A stretch of 64,000 nucleotides of DNA from Pomphorhynchus laevis (Eukaryota > Acanthocephala > Palaeacanthocephala > Echinorhynchida > Pomphorhynchidae). Shown piece by piece: positions 22,280 through 36,099 of the stretch (the first letter of the stretch is position 1; each line of letters opens with the position of its first letter). Position numbers and translations under genes: made by a program. The notes beneath the pieces were generated by a model. The model searched no databases. It was not told the origin of the DNA and worked only from the letters and a program-made list of their open reading frames with translations. The stretch lies in assembly GCA_012934845.2 (NCBI GenBank), contig WNNJ02000601.1:1-64000 (forward strand). The letters are read 5' to 3'.

Positions 22280-25200
22280 TAGAATGACATTAACCGCTTT
22301 GAGTAGAAACTCATTGTGTACATTATCAATTTCATTGATGATGTACACAATTTCATTGATGATGTCGGTTGTAGCAGGGGCTGCCATGATGACATATTGT
22401 GCAACATTTCTTTGCTGGCTTTGCAGATCATTAATGAAATTGACACATCAATTTCATTGATGATGTCGGTTGTAGCAGGGGCTGCCATGATGACATCTTG
22501 TGCAACATTTCTTTGCTGGCTTTGCAGATCGTGAACCTGGCGTTCAAGCTTTTGGCTTGCCTGCATCATGGTTTGAAACATGTTTTCCGTTTTAGGCTGC
22601 ATGGATTCTTCTGATCTTGTTCTGAACACCGGTATTCGTTCAGTTGCGAAGTCTTTCCTGAACCTGAGTTTTTACTGAACTTGCGTAAGATTAAAATATA
22701 TTTGATGTCTTCCTCCTGCTTTCTCGACGAAGCTTGCACGAGTTGACAGGGAGCTTTTCCGGGGTATTTATACCCAGAAATTTAGTCACGTGAGAACGTG
22801 TGGGAATTAGCTATGCTCCCGCGCAAGCATTGTAGAAGACATATGATAACTTTATGTTGTATACACAGTTATCAACAAGATACTTCTTTATGTCAGAGAG
22901 TATCATAAATGACGAGATTTCTGAATAGAAATGCAAGATCAATAATTATAGGCATTGTTAGCTATAAAGTTTTCTAGCAGAATTTAAACACTCTCTCTCC
23001 TTAGGAATGATTTTCCTGTTGAAGAGAAGCACAATTTATCCTGAATAGGTAAGACCGTGCCAAACTTATGTATGATTATACAAGTAGCCATTTATGGACT
23101 AAATTTGTACAAAATTTGAGTCCTCACTAGATTGTTAGATGTAAACAAACCTGCCCAGTTGTAGTTCACATAACAAAATAATGGTTAGCTTATCATAATG
23201 AAGGAATAATAAAATCAAAAGCTATAGCTCATATAGGGAGTAAACAGCAAGGTTCAAATAAAGACCCCTAACAGAGCTATAGTCTTGTTTTATCAGAATA
23301 AGATTTCTCTCTAAGGGCGTTCGCCTATTCAAGTGCAGGTCGGTCTAGATGAGACCCCAATCTCACTGAGCGTCGTTTCCCTAGATTGATTTCAAATTCT
23401 TTTCCTTGCTTTGAGTAAACCTGAAAATAAAAAATATCCCAGCTATAAGATAGAAAAAAGAAAACATTTTTCATTTTTTAAATAACGTCAACGAACACCA
23501 TTACTTTCTATTCTTCTTTTTCTGGTGTGGCTTGTTCGTATTCGTTCTTACCGCGAGAGTATTCTCCGGGCCATAACTGGAGGTGTAAGTTGCCATAGGT
23601 AAAGGCCGGTTTAAATCCAAACCCACTCGCTTGGCATATTCTGCTTCTACCCCAGTTACATGAGGTAACTGTGGAGCTACAGTATGCCAGCTGTGTGTAA
23701 CCGCCATTAAGATTGTTACAACACGGCGGAGGAATATTTAAAAACCAGTCTTTAGCCACATATACACTGATTTCTTCCCCCGGCATGGCCTTCAGTACTG
23801 CTAGGTACGCTGCCAATTCATGCGTATCCCTAGGCTGGGCTCGGAAATTTGCGATCGCCATTTCGAGCCGCGGAATCATTTTACGAATTTCCGCAGCATT
23901 GAACTCGTCGGTTGTAGCAGGGGCTGCCATGATGACATCTTGTGCAACATTTCTTTGCTGGCTTTGCAGATCGTGAACCTGGCGTTCAAGCTTTTGGCTT
24001 GCCTGCATCATGGTTTGAAACATGTTTCCGTTTCAGGCTGCATGGATTCTTCTGATCTTGTTCTGAAAACCGGTATTCGTTCAGTTGCGAAGTCTTTCCT
24101 GAACCTGAGTTTTTACTGAACTTGAGTAAGATTAAAATATATTTGATGTCTTCCTCCTGCTTTCTCGACGATGCTTGCACGAGTTGAAAGGGAGCTTTTC
24201 CGGGGTATTTATACCCAGAAATTTAGTCACGTGAGAACGTGTGGGAATTAGCTATGCTCCCGCGCAAGCATTGTAGAAGACATATGATAACTTTATGTTG
24301 TATACACAGTTATCAATAAGATACTTCTTTATGTCAAAGTGTATCATAAATGACGAGATTTCTGAATAGAAATGCAAGATCAATAATTATAGGCATTGTT
24401 AGCTATAAAGTTTTCTAGCAGAATTTAAACACTCTCTCTCCTTAGGAATGATTTTCCTGTTGAAGAGAAGCACAATTTATCCTGAATAGGTAAGAGAGTG
24501 CCAGACTGATGTATGATTATACAAGTAGCCATTTATGGACTAAATTTGTACAAAATTTGAGTCCTCACTAGATTGTTAGATGTAAACAAACCTGCCCAGT
24601 TGTAGTTCACATAACAAAATAATGGTTAGCTTATCATAATGAAGGAATACTAAAATCAAAAGCTATAGCTCCTATAGGGAGTAAACAGCAAGGTTCAAAT
24701 AAAGACCCCTAACAGAGCTATAGTCTTGTTTTATCAGAATAAGATTTCTCTCTAAGGGCGTACGCCTATTCAAGTGCAGGTTGGTCTAGATAAGACCCCA
24801 ATCTCACTGAGCGTCGTTTCCCTAGATTGATTTCAAATTCTTTTCCTTGCTTTGAGTAAACCTGAAAATAAAAAATATCCCAGCTATAAGATAGAAAAAA
24901 GAAAACATTTTTCATTTTTTAAATAAAGTCAACGAACACCATTACTTTCTATTCTTCTTTTTCTGGTGTGGCTTGTTCGTATTCGTTCTTACCGCGAGAG
25001 TATTCTCCGGGCCATAACTGGAGGTGTAAGTTGCCATAGGTAAAGGCCGGTTTAAATCCAAACCCACTCGCCTGGCATATTCTGCTTCTACCCCAGTTAC
25101 ATGAGGTAACTGAAGAGCTACAGTATGCCAGCTGTTTGTAACCGCCATTAAGATTGTTACAACACGGCGGAGGAATATTTGAAACTCTTTAGCCACATAT

Positions 25201-28200
25201 ACACTGATTTCTTACCCCGGCATGGCCTTCAGTACTGCTAGGTACGCTGCCAATTCATGCGTATCCCTAGGCTGGGCTCGGAAATTTGCGATCGCCATTT
25301 CGAGCCGCGGAATCATTTTACGAATTATTGCAGCATTGAACTCGTCGGTTGTAGCAGGGGCTGCCATGATGACATCTTGTGCAACATTTCTTTGCTGGCT
25401 TTGCAGATCGTGAACCTGGCGTTCAAGCTTTTGGCTTGCCTGCATCATGGTTTGAAACATGTTTTCCGTTTCAGGTTGCATGGATTCTTCTGATCTTGTT
25501 CTGAACACCGGTATTCGTTCAGTTGCTAAGTCTTTCCTGAACCTGAGTTTTTACTGAACTTGAGTAGGATTAAAATATATTTGATGTCTTCCTCCTGCTT
25601 TCTCGACGATGCTTGCACGAGTTGAAAGGGAGCTTTTCCGGGGTATTTATACGTAGAAATTTAGTCACGTGAGAACGTGTGGGAATTAGCTGTGCTCCCG
25701 CGCAAGCATAGTAGAAGACAGATGATAATGTTATGTTGTATACACAGTTATCAACAATATACTTCTTTATGTCAGAGAGTATCATAAATGACGAGATTTC
25801 TGAATAGAAATGCAAGATCAATAATTATAGGCATTGTTAGCTATAAAGTTTTCTAGCAGAATTTAAACACTCTCTCTCCTTAGGAATGATTTTCCTGTTG
25901 AAGAGAAGCACAATTTATCCTGAATAGGTAAGAGAGTGCCAGACTGATGTATGATTATACAAGTAGCCATTTATGGACTAAATTTGTACAAAATTTGAGT
26001 CCTCACTAGATTGTTAGATGTAATCAAACCTGCCCAGTTGTAATTCACATAACAAAATAATGGTTAGCTTATCATAATGAAGGAATAATAAAATCAAAAG
26101 CTATAGCTCATATAGGGAGTAAACAGCAAGGTTCAAATAAAGACCCCTAACAGAGCTATAGTCTTGTTTTATCAGAATAAGATTTCTCTCTAAGGGCGTA
26201 CACCTATTCAAGTGCAGGTTGGTCTAGATGAGACCCCAATCTCACTGAGCGTCGTTTCCCTAGATTGATTTCAAATTCTTTTCCTTGCTTTCAGTAAACC
26301 TGAAAATAAAAATGATCCCAGCTATAAGATAGAAAAAAGAAAACATTTTTCATTTTTTAAATAACGTCAACGAACACCATTACTTTCTATTCTTCTTTTT
26401 CTGGTGTGGCTTGTTCGTATTCGTTCTTACCGCGAGAGTATTCTCCGGGCCATAACTGGAGGTGTAAGTTGCCATAGGTAAAGGCCGGTTTAAATCCAAA
26501 CCCACTCGCCTGGCATATTCTGCTTCTACCCCAGTTACATGAGGTAACTCGGGAGCTACAGTATGCAGCTGTGTGTAACCGCCATTAAGATTGTTACAAC
26601 ACGGCGGAGGAATATTTGAAACCAGTCTTTAGCCACATATACACTGATTTCTTCCCCCGGCATGGCCTTCAGTACTGCTAGTTACGCTGCCAATTCATGC
26701 GTATCCCTAGGCTTGGCTCGGAAATTTGCGATCGCCATTTCGAGCCGCGGAATCATTTTACGAATTTCCGCAGCATTGAACTCGTCGGTTGTAGCAGGGG
26801 CTGCCATGATGACATCTTGTGCAACATTTCTTTGCTGGCTTTGCAGATCGTGAACCTGGCGTTCAAGCTTTTGGCTTGCCTGCATCATGGTTTGAAACAT
26901 GTTTTCCGTTTCAGGCTGCATGGATTCTTCTGATCTTGTTCTGAACACCGGTATTCGTTCAGTTGCGAAGTCTTTCCTGAACCTGAGTTTTTACTGAACT
27001 TGAGTAAGATTAAAATATATTTGATGTCTTCCTCCTGCTTTCTCGACGATGCTTGCACGAGTTGAAAGGGAGCTTTTCCGGGGTATTTATACCCAGAAAT
27101 TTAGTCACGTGAGAACGTGTGGGAATTAGCTATGCTCCCGCGCAAGCATTGTAGAAGACATATGATAACTTTATGTTGTATACACAGTTATCAATAAGAT
27201 ACTTCTTTATGTCAAAGTGTATCATAAATGACGAGATTTCTGAATAGAAATGCAAGATCAATAATTATAGGCATTGTTAGCTATAAAGTTTTCTAGCAGA
27301 ATTTAAACACTCTCTCTCCTTAGGAATGATTTTCCTGTTAAAGAGAAGCACAATTTATCCTGAATAGGTAAGAGAGTGCCAGACTGATGTATGATTATAC
27401 AAGTAGCCATTTATGGACTAAATTTGTACAAAATTTGAGTCCTCACTAGATTGTTAGATGTAAACAAACCTGCCCAGTTGTAGTTCACATAACAAAATAA
27501 TGGTTAGCTTATCATAATGAAGGAATAATAAAATCAAAAGCTATAGCTCATATAGGGAGTAAACAGCAAGGTTCAAATAAAGACCCCTAACAGAGCTATA
27601 GTCTTGTTTTATCAGAATAAGATTTCTCTCTAAGACCGTACGCCTATTCAAGTGCAGGTTGGTCTAGATGAGACCCCAATCTCACTGAGCGTCGTTTCCC
27701 TAGATTGATTTCAAATTCTTTTCCTTACTATAAGTAAACCCGATAATAAAAAATATTCCAGCTATATGATAGAATAAAGATAACATTTTTCATTTTTTAA
27801 ATAACGTCAACGAACACCATTACTTTCTATTCTTCTTTTTCTGGTGTGGCTTGTTCGTATTCGTTCTTACCGCGAGAGTATTCTCCGGGCCATAACTGGA
27901 GGTGTAAGTTGCCATAGGTAAAGGCCGGGTTAAATCCAAACCCACTCGCCCGGCATATTCTGTTTCTTATCCAGTTACACGAGGTAACTGGGGAGCTACA
28001 GTATGCCAGCAGTATGTAACCGCCATTTAGATGGTTACATCACGGCAGAGGAATATCTAAAACCAGTCTTTAGCCACATATACGCTGATTTCTTCCCCAG
28101 CATGACCTTCATGCGTATCCCTAGGCTTTGCTCGGGAATTTGCGATCACCGCCTCGAGTCGCGGTACATTAAACGAATTTCTGCAGCATTGAACTGGTTG

Positions 28201-28270
28201 GTTGTAGAAGGGGGTTGCCATGATGACATCTTGTGCAACATTTCTTTGCTGGCTTTGCAGATCGTGAAAC
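22280..28270 (-). repeat. Tandem array A: ~1,440-bp units with a gag/capsid-like gene
   Basis: About four and a half units; gene starts lie near 22629, 24070, 25508 and 26948. Each unit carries, on the minus strand, a TATA-like gggtataaataccc box next to a cacgtgagaacgtg element. A leader follows, then a short gene for a capsid-like protein with an N-terminal coiled coil (MFQTMMQASQKLERQVHDLQ) and a basic tail. The units differ by only scattered changes, so amplification is recent relative to the PLEs. The protein is related to those of arrays B and C. The array is a fossil: each gene copy has about one to three breaks. The parent is an unclassified virus-like retroelement; its link to the polymerase at 34.0-36.1 kb is inferred. 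Confidence 0.75.
22310..22540. repeat. Local direct duplication at the left edge of array A
   Basis: The stretch starting tttcattgatgatgtcggttg and running to the middle of the unit occurs twice within 230 bp. Smaller attgatgatgt repeats lie before it. It marks a rearranged array end. Confidence 0.75.
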
Positions 28271-31200
28271 TGGCGTGAATCTGACAGTTATTCTAGAACT
28301 ACAACGAGATCTTTGTGCAAGATGCAAGTGTTTATAATTGGTAATCATTATACCTATGATCACTATTAAGTTAGCAGTGAAATTAAACCAAGACTAAGAA
28401 GAGTACGTTATACTCGTTCAAAGTAGCTATTTTCTTTATTTGAAAGAAGTATAACCAGATCATTGTTTCAAAAAGACAAGTAATCTTAACACGAAATATG
28501 AGCCGTACAAACTCAGTATTTCTTAAAACATAATAATCAATTTAGAGAGAAACTTATTTCAGTTGTACTCATATTGATCATCAGTTTGATAACTTATTTA
28601 GAAGAAAGGATAATATTATCACCGTAATTGACACCTATAGGGAGTAAACATCAGGTTCAAAATAGACCCCTACCAGTGCAATCACAATGATGTATTAGGT
28701 TAATCTCATCCAACTAAGTCGTGTACCTATTCAAAAGTGCAGGTTTATCATTTGACCCCAGTCTCACTTTGAGCACCGTACCTAGCTTTCCAAGATTAAC
28801 CTCTCCTTTAACTAAAGTAAGTCCCAACAAAACTAAAAATATCCCAGCTTACAAAGATCAAAAAACAAAGAATTTCTTTTATTTTTATACAAAGTACCAA
28901 TATCTTTCTACTTTCTCTTATTTTTCGAAGATTGTGGCTTGCTATTGGGCTGTCTTACCATGAGCCGTTCTTGCGTGCTATAGCTTGGTGCAAAAGGAGC
29001 AATTTGTAGGGGCCGGTTAAGGTCCAAACATACGCGTCTGGCAAATTCAGCATCAACCCCGGTTACACGAGGCAACTGGGGAGCGACTGTATTCCAGCCG
29101 TGTGTAACCGCCATGTAGATGGTTACAACACGGCGGACGAAAATCTGAAACCACTCCTTTGCCACATTTAGGATCAGATCCTCGCCGACATTGCTTTGAG
29201 TATCGATAGGTATGCCGCTAAGTCGTGCGTTTCCCTCGGCTCTGCACGCGCATTATTCAAGGCCCCTTCAATCCGCAAAATCAAATTCTTGACTTCCTCT
29301 TGATTGAAGTCATTTCCCGTCGCCGGAGTCATGATTATGTCCTGGCTAGGTAATTTTCGGGCCTGAAGATCGTGGACATTGCGTTCAAGTCTTTGAACGG
29401 CTGCCATCACCTGCTCCATCATCTGCTGGTTCATATCAGGCTGCATGGAATCCGATGATTTGTAGGAAAATACCGAAATGAGTGAATTTGATCGTTCCGT
29501 GTTAGAGTGAAATCAAAATATCTGCTGTCTTCCTTCTTGCTCACGATGCTTGCACAAGTTTTGGGGAGCTTATTTCTGAGTATTAAAACCCAGCAAATTT
29601 GACACGTGAGAACGTGTGGGAAGTAAGCTTTGCTCCCTGTGCAAGTAATTTGGTAGAAGACATGATAGAAATATGTATCTATAGATGCTATCAATAATGA
29701 AAAACTTCAGAGATTGTTCTGACAGTAATTCTAGAACTACAACGAGATCTTTGTGCAAGATGCAAGTGTTTATAATAGGTAATCATTATTCCTATGATCA
29801 CTGTTAAGTTAGCAGTGAAATTAAACCAAGACTAAGAAGAGTACGTTTTACTCGTTCAAAGTAGCTATTTTCTTTATTAGAAAGAAGAATAACCAGATCA
29901 TTGTTTCAAAAAAAACAAGTAATCTTAACACGAAATATGAGCCGTACAAACTCAGTATTTCTTAAAACATAATAATCAATTTAGAGAGAAACTTATTTCA
30001 GTTGTACTCATATTGATCATCAGTTTGATAACTTATTTAGAAGAAAGGATAATATCATCACCGTAATTGACACCTATAGTGAGTAAACATCAGGTTCAAA
30101 TAAGACCCCTACCAGTGCAATCACAATGATGTATTAGGTTAATCTCATTCAGCTAAGTCGTGTACCTATTCAAAAGTGCAGGTTGATCATTTGACCCCGG
30201 TCTCACTTTGAGCACCGTACCTAGCTTTCCAAGATTAACCTCTCCTTTAACTAAAGTAAGTCCCAACAAAACTAAAAATATCCCAGCTTACAAAGATCAA
30301 AAAACAAAGAATTTCTTTTATTTTTATACAAAGTACCAATATCTTTCTACTTTCTCTTATTTTTCGAAGATTGTGGCTTGCTATTGGGCTGTCTTACCAT
30401 GAGCCGTTCTTGCGTGCTATAGCTTGGTGCAAAAGGAGCAATTTGTAGGGGCCGGTTAAGGTCCAAACATACGCGTCTGGCAAATTCAGCATCAACCCCG
30501 GTTACACGAGGCAACTGGGGAGCGACTGTATTCCAGCCGTGTGTAACCGCCATGTAGATGGTTACAACACGGCGGACGAAAATCTGAAACCACTCCTTTG
30601 CCACATTTAGGATCAGATCCTCGCCGACATTGCTTTGAGTATCGATAGGTATGCCGCTAATTCGTGCGTTTCCCTCGGCTCTGCACGCGCATTATTCAAG
30701 GCCCCTTCAATCCGCAAAATCAAATTCTTGACTTCCTCTTGATTGAAGTCATTTCCCGTCGCCGGAGTCATGATTATGTCCTGGCTAGGTAATTTTCGGG
30801 CCTGAAGATCGTGGACATTGCGTTCAAGTCTTTGAACGGCTGCCATCACCTGCTCCATCATCTGCTGGTTCATATCAGGCTGCATGGAATCCGATGATTT
30901 GTAGGAAAATACCGAAATGAGTGAATTTGATCGTTCCGTGTTAGAGTGAAATCAAAATATCTGCTGTCTTCCTTCTTGCTCACGATGCTTGCACAAGTTT
31001 TGGGGAGCTTATTTCTGAGTATTAAAACCCAGCAAATTTGACACGTGAGAACGTGTGGGAAGTAAGCTTTGCTCCCTGTGCAAGTAATTTGGTAGAAGAC
31101 ATGATAGAAATATGTATCTATAGATGCTATCAATAATGAAAAACTTCAGAGATTGTTCTGACAGTAATTCTAGAACTACAACGAGATCTTTGTGCAAGAT

Positions 31201-33640
31201 GCAAGTGTTTATAATAGGTAATCATTATTCCTATGATCACTGTTAAGTTAGCAGTGAAATTAAACCAAGACTAAGAAGAGTACGTTTTACTCGTTCAAAG
31301 TAGCTATTTTCTTTATTAGAAAGAAGAATAACCAGATCATTGTTTCAAAAAAAACAAGTAATCTTAACACGAAATATGAGCCGTACAAACTCAGTATTTC
31401 TTAAAACATAATAATCAATTTAGAGAGAAACTTATTTCAGTTGTACTCATATTGATCATCAGTTTGATAACTTATTTAGAAGAAAGGATAATATCATCAC
31501 CGTAATTGACACCTATAGTGAGTAAACATCAGGTTCAAATAAGACCCCTACCAGTGCAATCACAATGATGTATTAGGTTAATCTCATTCAGCTAAGTCGT
31601 GTACCTATTCAAAAGTGCAGGTTGATCATTTGACCCCGGTCTCACTTTGAGCACCGTACCTAGCTTTCCAAGATTAACCTCTCCTTTAACTAAAGTAAGT
31701 CCCAACAAAACTAAAAATATCCCAGCTTACAATGATCAAAAAACAAAGAATATCTTTTATTTTTATATACAAAGTACTAATAACTTTTCTACTTTCTCTT
31801 ATTTTTCGAAGATTGTGGCTTGCTATTGGGCTGTCTTACCGTGAGCCGTTCTTGCGTGCTATTGCTTGGTGCAAAAGGAGCAATTTGTAGGGGCCGGTTA
31901 AGGTCCAAACTTACGCGTCTGGCAAATTCAGCCTCAACCCCAGTTACACGAGGCAACTGGGGAGCGACTGTATTCCAGCCGTGTGTAACCGCCATGTAGA
32001 TGGTTACAACACGGCGGACGAAAATCTGAAACCACCCCTTTGCCACATTTATGATCAAATCCTCGCCCGACATTGCTTTGAGTATCGATAGGTATGCCGC
32101 TAATTCGTGCGTATCCCTCGGCTTTGCACGCGCATTATTCAAGGCCACTTCAATCCGCAAAATCAAATCCTTGACTTCCTCTTGATTGAAGTCATTTCCC
32201 GTCGCCGGAGTCATGATTATGTCCTGGCTAGGTAATCTTTGGGCCTGAAGATCGTGGACATTGCGTTCAAGTCTTTGAACGGCTGCCATCACCTGCTCCA
32301 TCATCTGCTGGGTCATATCAGGCTGCATGGAATCCGATGATTTGTAGGAAAATACCGAAATGAGTGAATTTGATCGTTCCGTGTTAGAGTGAAATCAAAA
32401 TATCTGCTGTCTTCCTTCTTGCTCACGATGCTTGCACAAGTTTTGGGGAGCTTATTTCTGAGTATTTATACCCAGCAAATTTGACACGTGAGAACGTGTG
32501 GGAAGTAAGCTGTGCTCCCAGTGCAAGTAATTGGTAGAAGACAGATAATAGAAATATGTATCTATAGATGCTATCAATAATGAAAAACTTCAGAGGTTGT
32601 TCTGACAGTAATTCTAGAACTACAACGAGATCTTTGTGCAAGATGCAAGTTTTTATAATAGGTAATCATTATACCTATGATCACTATTAAGTTAGCAGTG
32701 AAATTAAACCAAGACTAAGAAGAGTACGTTATACTCGTTCAAAGTAGCTATTTTCTTTATTAGAAAGAAGAATAACCAGATCATTCTTTCAAAAAGCAAG
32801 TAATCTTAACACGATATATGAGCCGTACAAACTCAGTATTTATTAAAACATAATAATCAATTTAGAGAGAAACTTATTTCAGTTGTACTCATATTGATCA
32901 TCAGTTTGATAACTTATTTAGAAGAAAGGATAATATCATCACCGTAATTGACACCTATAGTGAGTAAACATCAGGTTCAAATAAGACCCCTACCAGTGCA
33001 ATCACAATGATGTATTAGGTTAATCTCATCCAGCTAAGTCGTGTACCTATTCAAAAGTGCAGGTTGATCATTTGACCCCGGTCTCACTTTGAGCACCGTA
33101 CCTAGCTTTCCAAGATTAACCTCTCCTTTAACTAAAGTAAGTCCCAACAAAACTAAAAATATCCCAGCTTACAAAGATCAAAAAACAAAGAATATCTTTT
33201 ATTTTTATATACAAAGTACTAATAACTTTTCTACTTTCTCTTATTTTTCGAAGATTGTGGCTTGCTATTGGGCTGTCTTACCGTGAGCCGTTCTTGCGTG
33301 CTATTGCTTGGTGCAAAAGGAGCAATTTGTAGGGGCCGGTTAAGGTCCAAACTTACGCGTCTGGCAAATTCAGCCTCAACCCCAGTTACACGAGGCAACT
33401 GGGGAGCGACTGTATTCCAGCCGTGTGTAACCGCCATGTATATGGTTACAACACGGCGGACGAAAATCTGAAACCACTCCTTTGCCACATTTATGATCAA
33501 ATCCTCGCCCGACATTGCTTTGAGTATCGATAGGTATGCCGCTAATTCGTGCGTATCCCTCGGCTTTGCACGCGCATTATTCAAGGCCACTTCAATCCGA
33601 AAAACTTCAGAGGTTGTTCTGACAGTAATTCTAGAACTAC
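28270..33640 (-). repeat. Tandem array B: ~1,440-bp units, second gag/capsid-like family
   Basis: Gene starts lie near 29446, 30885 and 32328, plus a rearranged last unit ending near 33600. Unit layout equals that of array A (promoter-like box, leader, gene, conserved tail motif), but the sequence is a separate family. The first two full units are nearly identical, so one arose from the other very recently. The A/B junction at about 28270 is sharp and lies inside the gene region. The array is a fossil; most gene copies are broken, and one (31789-32328) looks whole. Confidence 0.75.
31789..32328 (-). CDS. Gag/capsid-like protein of array B, copy that looks whole (fossil)
   Basis: An open 179-aa frame. 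Residues 1-30 are a Met/Gln-rich amphipathic helix (MTQQMMEQVMAAVQRLERN) likely to form a coiled coil. A helical middle domain includes DTHELAAYLSILKAMSGE and FVRRVVTIYMAVTHGWNTVA. The C-terminus is rich in Pro, Ser and Lys and ends SSKNKRK, a likely nucleic-acid-binding tail. Size and layout (helical body, basic tail) suit a small capsid or nucleocapsid protein. Array A and C proteins share the middle motifs (HELAAY, LKAM, the W-T-V-APQLPRVTG stretch). The exact family is not recognised; I treat it as a virus-like fossil. Confidence 0.6.
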   Translation of the reverse strand: MQPDMTQQMMEQVMAAVQRLERNVHDLQAQRLPSQDIIMTPATGNDFNQEEVKDLILRIEVALNNARAKPRDTHELAAYLSILKAMSGEDLIINVAKGWFQIFVRRVVTIYMAVTHGWNTVAPQLPRVTGVEAEFARRVSLDLNRPLQIAPFAPSNSTQERLTVRQPNSKPQSSKNKRK

Positions 33641-34040
33641 AACGAGATCTTTGAACTACAACTGCTGAGCAGATGTAAGTCTTAGACCAAAAAACACTTT
33701 GCAAGCATCATGAAAAAAGTTTTGCATGCATCATGGCCAAGTCTTGCTCACGATGCTTGCAACTGCTAAGCAGGTGCAGGTCTGACTGCGAAGGCATAGA
33801 GAGGAAACTTTTTTCATAAAAAACGTTTTGCAAGCATCATGAGGAAACTTTAAGAGGAAACGTTTTTCATGAAAAACGTTTTGCAAGCATCATGACCAAG
33901 TCTTGCTCACGATGCTTGCAACTGCTGAGCAGGTGCAGGTCTGACAGCGAAGACATAGAGAGGAAACTTTTTACAAGCAAAACTTTAATCTTTAAAAATC
34001 GGCAACAATAATTCAAGAAAGAAGTATGACGTAAGTACTT
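33640..34040. repeat. Scrambled leader repeats between array B and the polymerase fossil
   Basis: A unit containing cttgctcacgatgcttgca, then gagcaggtgcaggtctgac and agaggaaac, occurs about twice (33740-33820 and 33895-33975). It is mixed with ttttcatgaaaaacgttttgc copies. The first motif also occurs in the leaders of array B genes, so these are rearranged pieces of the same element. Confidence 0.6.
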
Positions 34041-34044
34041 TTTT

Positions 34045-36095
34045 TTGCCAATAGCCCAGTTAGAACAACTGGCTATTGACTTGCCCACGTCATGCCATCT
34101 TAACCAGATGCATAAACCGGAACTATGTGTAGGATCTTCGAATCCTGTTACATATACGGTGCAAGAGTTTCAAACAGCAATTGATACATTGCTTGGAACT
34201 GATTCAGACATAAATATAAATTCAACTGAATCGGCGCTCACTTTGCCGGACGCCAATGATGAGCCCTATACCTATATCCTAATCGAGGATACCCAGGAAA
34301 GAATTCAATTAGATTTCGAGTACTGGGAATAAGAGGCACTATATAGAGCTCATCAGCCTAGGGAACACAACGTGTTTCCTACGCAATCTCGAAGGGCAGC
34401 TCAAGATTCGCTTCTTGACTGGTCATTAGAAACTTTCGAGCGGCAGAGCAGTAGGGGTACTGAGCATAATAGTTGTCAACTCCCTATAGCTCATTTCCCT
34501 GCTGAAACTGTCAGGAATCTGATCCATCACTCTACAGGTAATGACCCTGGGATGATGCATGCAATATTCTCGGTGATACCGAACTTGTTTCGGCCAACAA
34601 TAAGAGATATTGTATATTAGATGTCAGGAGAGGACGCGTATGCAGTTCTACAACAGAATCTCATACAATTGATGAAGGGTCAGTTGACTGTTAACGAGTA
34701 TCTAAACATACTCAGTCAACAAAACCCTACATCAATAGTCCTAGCGCAACAGGACATGTTTATATAACGTGACCTGGCAGACATTGATCTTGGATCATTG
34801 TTAGGAGAGTTAGTCAAACTGCAATCTTCATCGTATAGACAACATCCTGAGGTATCTGATGTGGCCGACATTCCTCGACTTTTAAAACAAAGTCAGGCAC
34901 CAAAGCATGTACGATCAATCTTCCGTAATGGAGTAAGAATTGAAGTCATGCCGCTGGGTTGGCGTCGTTGGCGATCAAACGTAAGTCCGGCACTTACTAA
35001 AGCTAGTCGATATCACATCAAGACGGGTATAATTGCTCCTTTACCACGAAGGACTAAGCACAATTCTGTTCTCGAGTTTTCTTAATTTCCAAAAAGGACT
35101 CGTATAGGCTGATATATGATGGGCGGATATGGGAAGGGTGTAAAACCACAGATTTCTATCTGCCTTCTATATATCAAGTCCTAGATAGATAACATGTGGT
35201 ATGTAAGGATTGGTATGTTAAGATTGACTATAAGTCAATGTTCTACCAAATTCCCTTATGCCCTTCTGATTGGCTTAAAACTGCTTTTGAATACAATGGT
35301 ATTTACTATCATTACAAAGTAGTGCCATTCAGTATACCTTGGGGCCCCTTCTGGGCGCAAATGATTGGCAATGCCATTACACATTTCGCTCGTAAACAAG
35401 GGGTAGAAGCTTGGACTCATATTGATGATATGATCATATTACACGACTCTAAGGCTGTTCTTGCCTCTGCAGTACGTAAGCTTCTTGCTCTCTGCAAAAG
35501 TGAAAATCTGTCTCTAAATTTAGAGAAAAGCATTCTTCGCCCCTGCAGGAAATTAACTTTCTTGGGAGGAACTTGGTCGACAGAAGGTGTAAGAATCACA
35601 TCGGATGCGCTATCTCGCTTTAAGGCGGCGGTGGCATATCTGAGGATTCTAAAATCACCTATTCACAGTCGCCAAGGAATGCGTTTAAGAGGTCTGATTA
35701 ATTATTATCTGCCTTTCTTTTCTACCGCGCATAAGCTCCTTTACCAGGATGAGCCATGGCAATCTTGGTTTTTAGAGTGGCTCATAGATAAGGAGCCCTT
35801 GACATTACCTAAGCAACGAAAAGCATTCCATGAAAAGATCTTTGTGGATGCAACCCGATCACAAATTGGGATAGTTGGCTTAGAGGGGAATGTTCACACA
35901 TATGTATTACCATATGAACTTCCAATATTTGAGGCTGAGCTACTAGCCGCCTGGTGTGGTCATCAGCTACAACCAGACGCTAAAATATACACTGATAATC
36001 AAGCGGTATATTACTCAGTACTAAAAGGGAGAGCGAAAACGGTTCCAATGGGGAATCCTTTCTTACAGGATATGCATGTAACTCCTATACAATAG
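34045..36095 (+). pseudogene. Hepadnavirus-like reverse transcriptase-RNase H gene (fossil)
   Basis: A polymerase gene in several plus-strand segments; broken, about three breaks. The last segment (from 35196) is the best kept. It has RT motif A (VKIDYKSMFYQIPL), the VVPFSIPWGPFWAQ stretch, the catalytic HIDDMIILHDS, NLEKS and LTFLGG. A tether and RNase H follow, with FVDATRSQIGIVG, FEAELLAAW and IYTDNQAVYYSVL. The order and motifs recall hepadnavirus polymerase (ADATPTGWGL, HTAELLAAC, TDNSVV) and, less closely, DIRS-group enzymes. No integrase or tyrosine recombinase is visible. The upstream segments (34045-35085) are unassigned. The gene runs opposite to the capsid-like genes of arrays B and C on either side. 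Placement as hepadna-like is by eye. Confidence 0.7.
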
Positions 36096-36099
36096 ATCC

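Noticed and set aside
23508-28270. Plus-strand frames with repeated Met-Ala-Phe-Ser starts across array A
   Set aside because: They are antisense shadows of the minus-strand capsid-like genes.
30090-30120. ggttcaaat in array B units as a Pol III B box
   Set aside because: It lacks a paired A box and tRNA fold. The unit already has a TATA-type promoter.
34045-36095. Gypsy or copia polymerase
   Set aside because: There is no integrase, protease or chromodomain, and the RT and RNase H motifs differ from both. A DIRS relation remains possible, but no tyrosine recombinase is visible.
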